Source: Tetradesmus obliquus (lineage: Eukaryota; Chlorophyta; Chlorophyceae; Sphaeropleales; Scenedesmaceae). From it: a stretch of DNA of 64,000 bases. Shown here one piece after another: positions 1-9,749 of the stretch (positions within the stretch are counted from its first letter, which is position 1; each line of letters begins with the position of its first letter). The notes below the pieces were generated by a model, which searched no databases, had not been told where the DNA came from, and saw nothing but the letters and a program-made list of their open reading frames with translations. A program made the position numbers and the translations under genes. The stretch is from NCBI GenBank assembly GCA_030272155.1, contig CP126197.1, forward strand, positions 4,456,001 to 4,520,000. Direction: 5' to 3'.

Positions 1-657
1 TACGCTATGACCCACCTTGTGAGACCCTCACGGACTCAATCTTGACTTCCACATAGTTTTCTAGGTCGTCTTTCCCCTGACCGTTCCCCCCTCCAGTTGC
101 AGACCGCTGCACTCGCTGCCTGCGGGACCCACTGCGTCCAAACCTACTGTTGGAGCTGGGATCGGCAGGGCAGGGGCCTGTGCTGTTTCTACAGCTGCTG
201 CTGAGGTGGGTCCACACGCTGTTGCAACGGAGTTTCAGACAATGGCGCGCTAGGCTGCTTGGCCGCGTGATGCTGCAAATTTGCTGCATCTGGCGACATT
301 CAGTTCCTCTCGACAAGAGACACGATGACGAGCAGGCCTGGCTGAACGCCATTGTTTGTACAATATCACTCTCGACAGCCAACTTTTTCAAACTCGACAA
401 CATAAAAAAACATAGGCCGTCCGAAACATGCGAGATGTGTCCTGCCAGGTACATGGTCCAAAAAACCTTTCATCGTCTGCACAGCTTCCACAAGGTATGG
501 TGGGCTTGCGGGGCCATCGGTGAAGCTCTAGACTTTATAAGTATGTTTCATCAGCTATTGATTCCCCTCACCTAACTGCTAGCACTGTTGCTGATCCAGG
601 CTATCATCAGCACTCGCAGTGCCACAACCTGCACCCACAGCAGCAGCCATCAGCTAG
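1..657. other. Left edge, no supported gene
   Basis: Open frames exist on both strands, including about 150 codons on the minus strand ending at 5-7. None resembles a known domain. If the VASt-domain gene to the right has upstream exons, for example a GRAM domain, I cannot find them here. They would lie left of the window or be absent. Confidence 0.4.
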
Positions 658-666
658 ACGGAGAAG

Positions 667-1279
667 ATGCGTGAGCTTACATTCCAAGCCGTGATTGCGG
701 GATGCTCTACAAAGGTGGGGTGCTGTGAGCAGCTCCCATGCCTTACCTTGGGCCTTGGACTCTTCATTGGTGCTGTTCACGCCTCTGTGCGCAGCATGCA
801 GATGCTGACCATGTGCCCTGACCAAGCCACGCAGCTTCACACTCATGCTGAATCCTGCATCAAACACATAAACCACTTCAAACAACATGACATGAAGTCC
901 CCGGCACTCGCTGTGGGACACGCCCACTCACCCTTGACGCACCCTTTGCTCAACACATGTCCCTTGCAGGACTTCTTCCGCATTGCAGTCAAGGACAGCA
1001 GTGTGATCCGGCAGTTTCACATAGAGGCCAACAAGGACGACACAGTGACAGCCTCTGACTGGGATGAAGCAGCATGCACAAGGGTGGTCTGCTTCACCCT
1101 GGCCATGGCCATTCCAGCATCAGTGAAGCGCTTTGTGGGTGAGCAGCAGCAGCGACAGCAGCAGCAGCAGCAGGCAGGCCAGCACCAGTGCCAGCATGCG
1201 CAAATGTTCAGCAGCAGAGCTGTGCCGCATATGGCAATCTGATATAACACGGTGTGCATGCTGATGGCGTTGTGCCACC

Positions 1280-1314
<35 letters not shown>

Positions 1315-2203
1315 TCCCTCACTACCGGGCTCTGTCACCTCAAGAAGCGGTTTCACTGAACTATGCATCAGCAGCAGGTGCAGCCAGCAGCGACTGCACA
1401 ACAGCGGAGCATGTCTGGTACCGCAAACGACGCTTTGTGCAGGCAAGCGTGCTCAAACATGCATATGCTGTGGCGTGCTGCTGCACCCTTGCAGGTGCTG
1501 AGCCCATCCGCATCAAAGAGAAGCAGAGCTTTGAGTGGCTAGAGGGAGACACACTCAAGATTGTGTCCATCCCCATCGTGCAGGTGCGCAATTCTACAAC
1601 GGAAACGAGACGAAACATGTCAAGCACATGCCTCAGCAATGCTGGCGCTTTAGCCGATACTGCCAGTGCAGAGGAATGCAGTAGCTATTCATTCAAAATT
1701 GTTGCTGAAAAAGTAGTTACTGCACTTTGACAGCTGTTAGCAGTGCTGCGCATCTCAAGCGGTGATGTATAACAGCGTCTGCTCTTTGCAACAGCTGCCT
1801 CTGCGGCCTGCTGAGACCGACGCAACATCTGCTCTCCTCCTGTGCTGTGCATCATTCAACAGATATCGCTCGCCAAGAGCCTGTCCACGCGTGCTGAGCT
1901 GCTGATCAGCAACAGCAGCGAGGGCTGCCAGATTGACGTGACTGTCAGCGTCAGCGCAAGCGTGCCCTGGCCCATGACGAGCACTGTTGAGGCACTCATG
2001 GCTGACGAGGTAAGATACTGGCTGTCACCGCCAGCAGCAGCAGCAGTGCTGCACTCCAGCTGATGGTAGGGGTGCGTTTTGCTCTGTCAGTCAAGGGTGA
2101 GTTGCTGCTCTACGCTGCTGGTGTTGCAAGCAGCCGCCGTGGTAACATGCAGCAATGTAATGTGTGCACAGTTCACTTGCAGGGACGAGACCAACAGGGT
2201 AGT

Positions 2204-2239
<36 letters not shown>

Positions 2240-2710
2240 GTTTCAGATGCATGGCGCGTGGTTCCATTCGAGCAATGCGCATGCCTGTGTGTGCTTCCCT
2301 GCAGGCCAAGAGGACGGTAGGGCAGTACGTGGACTACATCACAAAGTATGTGGAGGGTGTGCTGCAGCAGATGAACAACGAGGCAGCAATGCAGCAGCAG
2401 CTGCAGCAGGTGCAGCAACAAGGTGGGTGATGCGGATGCGCCAGGCCAGCACAGCAGGTACTTTTGAGCTCAGTGGCGTATGAGCATGCTTGCTTGATGT
2501 CTGTGGATGCATCGAGACATGCAGCACCCTGGGATAGTGCTTCAACTGCAATTGCGTCTTTTACATAGTTTTGCAGTTAGTGTTGCGTTTTCGAAATGCC
2601 GGTTTCCTTCATGCTGCTTGCTGCTCGTGTTCCTTTGCACTCGTCGCAGAGGCGCCTCAAGCGATCGAGGTTGCAGCAGCAGCACTGGCAGCAGTCGAGG
2701 AGCTGGAGGC

Positions 2711-2748
<38 letters not shown>

Positions 2749-3447
2749 TAGCAGCGCTAGCTCCCGCGAAGCAGCCCGCCACGCCACCGGCAGCTGGCGA
2801 GCAAGGCCCGCCTGCTGTTGTGTGGGCAGATGCACGCAGCACTGCACCCCGCGCGCCGCTGCAGCCGCGCGCAGTCGTGCCAGCAGCGGCAGCAGCAGCA
2901 GTGGTTGCAGAAGAGGCTGATGTGTTCTTTGATGCATCCGAGGGGTCAAATGCAGTGCTGGAGGCTATGCTGCGTGAGCTCAAGCAGGCACAGGCAGCGC
3001 GGCAGGAAGCCAACAGGTGCGCAGAGACGAGGTGCTGTCTGTTGCATGCTCGCAATTTTTACCTGACTTTTACCTGACTCCAGGCTAGCTGCTCAGCACA
3101 GCAGAGACCTGCAAAAGTGTTTCTTGACATTCGCAGGCTGTGCAAGGATTTCAGCTGTGTGCAGATAGCGCACTATCATGTGCTGAGCAACCCAGCACAA
3201 ACGTTGCTGAGGCTGCGTTCGTTGTTGCTACTGCTGTGCTGCTGTTATATCCAGGCTGCTGCTGTCGATCAAGGACTCGGTGCAGCAGCTAGAGAGGACT
3301 GTCGGCAAGGAGGTGGCTTTCCAGGAGGGCGTGCGGTATGGGCAGCGCCTGGGTGCTGGCTCACTGCTGCTGTCCATAGCAGCAGCGGCAGCAGCTGCGT
3401 CGGCTGCAACAGCCTTCATTTTGGCGCGGCAGCAGAGCAGGAAGTAG
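667..3447 (+). CDS. VASt-domain (StAR-like lipid-binding) protein, 5' end uncertain
   Basis: Eight exons fit in phase: 667-714, 970-1138, 1495-1583, 1863-2009, 2305-2422, 2650-3016, 3084-3116 and 3255-3447, giving 387 aa. Residues about 5-175 follow the VASt fold (VAD1 analogue of StAR-related lipid transfer): an FF/FH start (CSTKDFFRIAVKDSSV), a central SDWDEA segment, a VPWPM strand, and a C-terminal helix reading AKRTVGQYVDYITKYVE. Then come a Gln/Ala-rich linker with an 11-Gln run and a short helix. The last ~28 residues form a hydrophobic Ala-rich segment (SLLLSIAAAAAASAATAF) with a basic tail, which looks like a C-terminal membrane anchor. VASt proteins of the GRAMD1/Lam type move sterols at membrane contact sites, so a similar role is an inference. 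No GRAM domain is visible. An in-frame stop at 655-657 means either ATG 667 is the start or an upstream exon joins after 657. Confidence 0.72.
1281..1314. repeat. (GGCT)n microsatellite
   Basis: About eight tandem copies of GGCT lie inside the second intron of the VASt-domain gene (1139-1494). Confidence 0.9.
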
Positions 3448-4190
3448 GCAGCAGTGGCGGCAGCAGCTATGGGGTTGGGGCAGAGCGCAGAGTTTGTGAG
3501 CGTTTAGTGGGTCTTCAGACTGTGGCAGTGGGAGCGAGCGCGTGAGAGAGAAATGAAGAATGAGCAGCGAGTTTATGTTGAGGTGTCATGCAAGCCTTGA
3601 ATGCTGCAGGTGTGTTTGCTGGTGGCCGGCCAGCCCCGCCGATCAGCGTGACCCCACTGGTATCAGTGTGCAATCAACTGCTGTGGCGTGACCGGCAGCA
3701 TCATCACTGTGCAAGTGTTGAGTCTGTTGGCATTGTCACAGGCGCTGCTGTAGGTGCAGTAGTCTTTTGAAAAGCGTCAGAGTCACAACGTTGAGTTCTG
3801 GCGGTTGATAGGATTTGGGTTGTGTTGAGACGTGTTGTGCTGCGGCGTGCTTGTACACTTGGCAATTTGCCAACTTAAAGTGCGCGATGGCGCCGATGGA
3901 GCGGCTCCCCGTGGTTGGGGTGTGGTCACAGTTGCAGATGTGTTCCATGATTGGCAAAAGTGGCAGGCCGCCAACGGCTGCAGCAACATGAGGCACCAGC
4001 GACTGCAACAGCTGCTGGACCGGTGGCTGCATGGCGCCCGCCCTGTGTTCAACACAAGTTGCTGCGGCACCACGGTGCAGCGTGCAGTCACGAAGGGGCC
4101 CCAAGTGTACAGTTTCTGCATGGATTTACCCGGACGAATAGAATGAGGACGGAGACTGTCGCCTTCCGGCCAGCGTTACTTTTTGTGTTA
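3448..4190. other. Intergenic, nothing recognised
   Basis: This is the downstream flank of the VASt-domain gene. I see no conserved coding frame and no RNA gene. Confidence 0.5.
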
Positions 4191-4778
4191 CACCGGCTCT
4201 TCCGACTCCAATTGCTCCGAATCCACAGAAGATGCGGCGACCCGCAGGATTTCATTTCAATATAAGGCCTGACCCAGTTTAATAGCTGAACTTTGAGCGC
4301 GCGAGGCGCAGGCATTGCAGAGCGACGAAGGGCAGTAACATTCGCTGAATACGTCGAATCAGGCCAGATATGCTGCCGCATAAACTATTCAGCAATGTGC
4401 TTAAGCAAATGTGCAACTTACGACGTCCAGTTCTGCCTCTCTTCGCCAGGGTCAATGGCTTCTGGTGTTTTGGGCTGTGGGGTTTGACTTTGCCAGAGTT
4501 TGCAGGCAGGTGTTTCACGATAGCACGTCACGAAAAGTTACTTTCCAATGGAACTAAAGGTAGTGAAGTGCCTCGTAGGGGCTGGGAGGGGTGGGTGGGT
4601 GGCCGGATGGCTTCATACCAGGCAACAACTGTGACACTGGCTCAGCACTTGCACCCTTGCGTGTGTGCGAGGCTCAACATAAAACTATTAGAAAACCGGC
4701 TCTTTCGCCTCGAATTGCTCTGAAGTCAATGAAGCTATGACGGCTCGCGAGGGCTCATTGCAGTGTGAGACTCGGTCC
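4191..4778. repeat. ~503-bp tandem repeat, left part (transposon insertion site)
   Basis: A block beginning ACCGGCTCTT at 4191 recurs at about 4694 in direct orientation. The sequence from about 4284 (TAGCTGAACTTTGAGCGCG) recurs right of the transposon at 20331. Read without the transposon, unit A (4191-4693) runs straight into unit B (4694-4778 plus 20320-~20730). This is therefore a host tandem repeat split by the insertion. Frames are not conserved between copies, so it is probably non-coding. Confidence 0.75.
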
Positions 4779-4802
4779 CACTGTGACAAAGGCTGATCCA
4801 CA
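4779..4802 (+). repeat. Left terminal inverted repeat of the CACTA element
   Basis: The 24 bases beginning CACTG are the exact reverse complement of 20296-20319. The TCC target duplication sits immediately outside at 4776-4778. Confidence 0.92.
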
Positions 4803-4945
4803 CAACATCCACAGAATGTCCACGGACGGCCGTCCAGTGGGCCCGTGGATGCCGTCCAGTGGCCATCCACAGAGGGCTCATATCCAGTGACCCCGTGGAT
4901 GGGCTGCTGCGGTCTGTGGATACGACTGGATCATTACGTGGATGA
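4790..4945. promoter_or_regulatory. Subterminal GTGGAT/ATCCAC motif cluster (left)
   Basis: About eight copies of ATCCAC, or its complement GTGGAT with one-base variants, occur within ~150 bp. Examples are CATCCACAG, CCGTGGATG, CCATCCACAG, TGTGGATAC and ACGTGGATG. In CACTA elements such subterminal repeats bind the element's TnpA-type protein, so that role is inferred here. Confidence 0.6.
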
Positions 4946-5336
4946 ACTTAAACAGCGCCGGGAGCGCGTTCCAATGCTGTATGTCATTTAAAACGTTAAC
5001 ACAAAGCCTAATACATGGCTCGTAAGACCTCAGAGCCCAGTTCACAGCTGCGGGGCCACCCTCGAGCTCGGGGCTGCTGTATCCGGTACTGTGGCACTAC
5101 TGCTATGCAACGCACTGTACCACACTGAAATTGAGACTGATCAAAAGAACACAATATGCACACCATACAAGATGCATTGGGCCCGCTTGGCACTCCAGCA
5201 CCGCAAGGCGTACACACATGCACACAAGGTGCGCATGCGCACATGCACACAATAGTACATTCAACACGGTGTAACACACGGCATCAGCCATCTTGGTGCC
5301 AGCACACTTCACCAACCCGTATAGCCACGCCTACAA

Positions 5337-5419
5337 TCACTCCTGGAGCCTCAGCGGCAGCCCAGCGCTGCGCCTCGGCCGCTTGTCTGACTCTACACCC
5401 ACGCCAGCTTGCTGCACAC

Positions 5420-5453
<34 letters not shown>

Positions 5454-8400
5454 ATGCAGTTCCCTCCACTCATCATCATCACTGCCCACCTCTGCAGCAG
5501 CCTTGCCATCCCCAGGCGCGTCATCCTCACTGCACCCTACATCCTCCTCGGTGTCCTCGCTTGACACGGCCGCCTTGCGCCTGTTGGGCTTGCGGCGCTT
5601 GGGCGCAGCATCCTTCTTGCCTGCTGCGGCTGCTGTCTTGCGCTTGAGTCGAGCCGCGAGTGCAGCCCCTTCGTCCGCAGCCGCTGACCCCTTCTTGCCC
5701 TTGCCCTTGCCCGACAGCCGCTTGGTCTTCTTGCCTGGGTCGGTGGGGTGCTGCACGCGCATGGCTCCGTCACCTGGCTGCCGCCCAGCCAGTACTGCCT
5801 CATACAACGCCTGCAGCAGACGGCGCAGCCAACAGACAACAAAAGGACGCGCTTCAGGCATAGCCACACCTAGTCTTGCCTGCAGGAAGATGCAACCCCT
5901 TGTGGCCATCATGCACAGCAGCTGTCTTGCCGGCAGAATATGCACCACCTCATGGACATCATGCTAGCAGCTGCGATGCATGCAGGAGCACTGCAGCCGA
6001 CACCTGTACAGTCTGCTGTGAACCTGCAGTCTGCATTGCCTGCAGCTCACCGCGCCAAAGGACTCCTCAGCATACTCCTTGACCTGCTCCTCCGACATGC
6101 CTGCTAAGCGCCAGGCCTGCACCATTGCAACAGCTCTGTCGAACTCTGGTTGTGCTTCTGCAATAGCTGCAGCCTCTGCAGCCTGTGCACCCGTTGCTGG
6201 CTGCTGCTGCGGCGGCTGGTGCTGCTGTCCTGTGCCTGTCTGCTGCTGAGCTCGCGGTGCCCTGCGAGCTCTTGCCGCGGCAGCGCCGCGCGCAGGAGCA
6301 GCAGCACCAGCAGCAGCAGCTGCAGCAGCGGTAGCGGCGCCACCAGCCCCGTCACCAGCGCCGCCGCCAACAGCAGCAACAGCATCGACAGCAGCAGCAG
6401 CAGCTGCTGCTGCAGAGCCTGAGCTGCTGCCTGCTGCACCGCCAGCAGCGGGAGCAGAAGCCGTGACGGCCGCAGCAGTGGCAGAGCCACGGCTGCTGCT
6501 GGTTGCACTGAACCCAGCAGCATCTGCTGCATGAGCAAACGGCATGGGATGCTCCTGCAGCTCCTCCTGCTCCTGCTGGTCTTGTCCCTGCTGCTCCTGC
6601 TGCTGCTGTCCCTGCTGCTGCTGTGGCTGTGGTGCAGTTGATCTGTTCCTGGGCGAGCGCCTAGGGCTGGGCTCCTGCTGCGCCGTCTGCAGGTACTGCT
6701 CCAGGTCGTCATCCACCTCAGCGCCAGCATCTGCATCACCACCTCCTTCTGCTGGCGCGAGCCCTGCATCTGCTAAAGCCGCTGCAGCTGGTAGCACTGC
6801 TGGGAATGGGCCTTGAGACACGCGGCGCTGCTGCTGTACGGCAGATGGATGGGGGGGGGGGGGGGGGGGTACACGGCGGCAAGGGAGTTATCAGTGTCTG
6901 GCACAGAGTGATGTCACAGTTGGAAAACTGAAATATTTGTCAAGCAGACAGACGGGGCACAGGGGCATGCAGAGTGACGGCAAGCTGGAGGGCAGACAGC
7001 CAGGTTCTTGCGCAGGCAGGCTGGCAGGCATGCGTGCGGAGCATTGGGCAGGCAGCCAGGGTATTGGGCAGGCAGGCTTGCAGGCAGACAGACAGATACA
7101 AGGCAGGCAGAGTGCATGGCAGGCGAATCAAAAAGCATGCACGCAAGCATGCAGGCTTGGAGAGGGAAGTCAGGCAGACCACCACCCATGCAGAACCACC
7201 ACCATCTCCACCTGTCCCCGCAAACCACAGCGCACCTGCTCGCTGGAGCCCACTGAGCCGCCACCATCAGGTGTGATGCGGCTGTCCACAGGCCTAGCTG
7301 CAACTGGTGCAGTTCCCTCACTGCTAGTAGCCCTGCTTGCAGCTGCACTCCGACGCAGCTCGTTCAGGTCATGCACCAGCTGGCTTGGGAAGGCCACCCT
7401 GCCAGCAGGCGCGCTGCTACCAGCGGGCCGCTGCTCGCGCTCCAGGTGCCGCAGGTACAGTGAGCGCTGCGACTGCTCCCACTTGCTGGTGGCGGCCTCA
7501 ACGTCCGCCAGCTTCGCAAAGTTGGGGTTCTTTGCGACCTTCGCAGGCTCATGGTTGCGCATGTGACTGTTGGTGATGGCCCTGGCCTGCTGGGTGATCT
7601 TCCTGCATGGTTCACAGTGGCAGAGGTGCGGACGAGCATACTTGTGCGTCGTATGTGACAGGCGTGCTGCTGACAGTCTCAAGGCACGCTGAATCTACTT
7701 GCATTGATGAAACCTGCTATTTAGGGCGACATGCTGATGGTCATTGGCCTGCATTACCGCATCGCATGGCTGTGGCAAGTGCGTGCATGCTGCTGACCTC
7801 CTGTGTCGCCTGTGCTTGCAGGATAACCAAGATGGCACAATGTTGCAGCGTGTGACAAAGCCACTGAGGTTGCTGTCTGCTCACTTTTCCAGCGCGTCTT
7901 TTGCCTGTTTGACTGTCACCCCGGGCACCAGCAGCCGCGCCACCTCTACACACAGACCCAGCAGCGCTGGCCAGCGTACCGGATCATCTTCCTCGCCCTC
8001 GCACATGTGCGCGGCGAAGAACTGGCCCCTGAACGTGCTGTGCTCCCACAGAATGACCGCACCTGCAGGCACAGCATCAAAGGAGGCTGCTGATGGCTCC
8101 ACAATCCGCTGCTTACGGCGACGGCGGCGGCTGTTGCTGCTGCTGCTGGTGGCGGTGGTGTTGCCGCCGCTGCTGCTCCTGCCGCCGCTGCTGCTGCTGC
8201 TGCCACCGCCGCTGCTAGCCACCTCGAACACCTGCAGCACCAAAAAGGCAGACGGAAACTTGAGATGGTGCTGTTTCCTTCCCTATTCCTCTAGCACATA
8301 TATATGCGGCGTTCACAGACATGTAGGCTGTTGCAGCACCTGACAGCTTGCAAGCGCAAGCCATATGGCTGCATGCTGTAGGCCATTTGCTGCTATCAAA

Positions 8401-9020
8401 CAGCAGCCGCACAACAGATGTAGCAGCAGCACCACTGCTGAAATGCTCCGGCTCAAGACCCACAATGCAGTCAACGATGTGCCTGGGAATGTAACATTCA
8501 AGGCTGCTGAAAGCCGCCTTCAGCTTGCCAGACTTGCGGCTTGACGAACTGCTGCCTTGCGACTGCCTGCCTTCACCGCCTGCAGTCAAAGCGGCTGTTG
8601 AAGTCATACGGAACATTGCTGTACCTGGCACGGAACAGGCCTGGCACAGCCAGCAGCATTGGCACGCTCACCTGCTGCTGCCTGCTGGGCTTTGTCTAGG
8701 TACAGGTGCAGCTCCCCTGACTCGTTGAAGCCCGCAGCCTGCAGTCCTGCCTCATTCACCAGACTGAATGACAGCATTTGAAGTGACACCACTGCCGCTG
8801 ACTTGCTGTTGCCATCGCGCAGCTGCGGCACTGCAGCGATCTGCAGAGTGCTCTTCACCACATCCTCCAGCGCAGACAACCGATCCTGCTGCTGCATGCC
8901 TTGAAAAACAGCGAGTGTAGTCAGCGAACATTTTGTGGCCTGCCTTGTTGAATGCAACACCAGAGACAGCTGCTGCTGCAGCGTGGGACCTGCGCCTGTG
9001 GCGTCGCCTGCGGCACTCAT
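5337..9020 (-). CDS. Transposon partner protein with C2H2-like finger (TnpA-like candidate)
   Basis: Minus-strand exons: 9020-8672, 8624-8317, 8231-7885, about 7680-7236, 6833-6051 and 5810-5337 (stop), roughly 900 aa. All joins are in phase except the one between the third and fourth exons, which I could not settle. The start is ATG at 9020-9018. The fourth exon holds a C2H2-like finger (CEPCRKITQQARAITNSHMRNH has one residue pair too many to quote in full; the core is CEPC followed by 13 residues then HMRNH). The fifth exon is Ala/Gln/Ser low complexity. The last is lysine-rich and basic (KRKTAAAAGKKDAAPKRRK), then acidic, then Gln-rich. No enzyme domain is recognised. Its place beside the transposase, its basic DNA-binding look and the subterminal motifs suggest a TnpA-like DNA-binding partner. 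That is inference. Confidence 0.55.
6851..6869. repeat. Poly-G tract (poly-C on the coding strand)
   Basis: Nineteen consecutive G lie just upstream, in gene direction, of the acceptor at 6834. Read on the minus strand this is a C19 pyrimidine tract next to the 3' splice site of the fifth exon of the partner gene. Confidence 0.9.
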
Positions 9021-9749
9021 TTTGATTACATGAACAGCGACATTTTTTCATTTGCATGGGAAGTGTTGACAGGCGTTGCGAGACTGTAGATCGCGCAAAC
9101 TGCGATGCATAGGGTGATGATCTGGACCCCAAACCCCCTTGGTTCAAGTGTTGCTGCTGCTTGCAATGAGTACAACAGCAGCAGTACAGAAAGTCTGCAA
9201 CACTGCTGACACCTGCGCTCTTTTACCACTTCAAGCTCGTCTTCAGGAGCAAGCATGCCATGCTGAACTCAGTAGAGCTGCCTGCGGTGTTGCTGTCTCG
9301 GCCTGATCAGGTCATGACCAGGCTGTTCCTTTGCTATGGTACTCCCTGCTGTGAAAGCTGAAAGCTTGCAGTTTGCTGTGACTATGTAAAAGGCCTTCTT
9401 ATGGACGGGCCTTCCTGCAATTGCTTACCCCAGCCACTCTCAATAGTAACCAGCTGATCAGCTTCATGAAGCTGGTTGCCGAGCAACATTCCAGCACGGC
9501 ATGGTGAGTATGGAGCTCCAAAGTGTTGCACGTCCATCCTAAGGACATTATAGCATTGTAGTGGCATTTTGTACTCATCACCTGACATGCTGGCCTGCTG
9601 CTGCGCATGCGCAGCAGATGCGCAATATTGCTGATGCTCTATGAAGGTTGGGCTGCTGTGCATGCGGCGTGCTGTTGTGTGTTCTCTTACTTCTGACTAC
9701 ACGGCAAAAACGAGATGTTTCTTGTATGTGCATGCTGGATTTCACTGGT
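9021..9749. other. Transposon interior upstream of the partner gene
   Basis: This is the likely promoter and 5' region of the minus-strand partner gene. A stretch around 9450-9515 resembles 12234-12305 (GACCAGCTG...CAGCACGACATGGTGAGT type sequence), so it may be an old, diverged copy related to the nearby satellite. Confidence 0.4.

Noticed and set aside
2205-2237. Poly-Ser/Ala/Cys frames around the (AGC)n run in the VASt-domain gene
   Set aside because: The run lies in the intron 2010-2304; the flanking exons join in phase without it.
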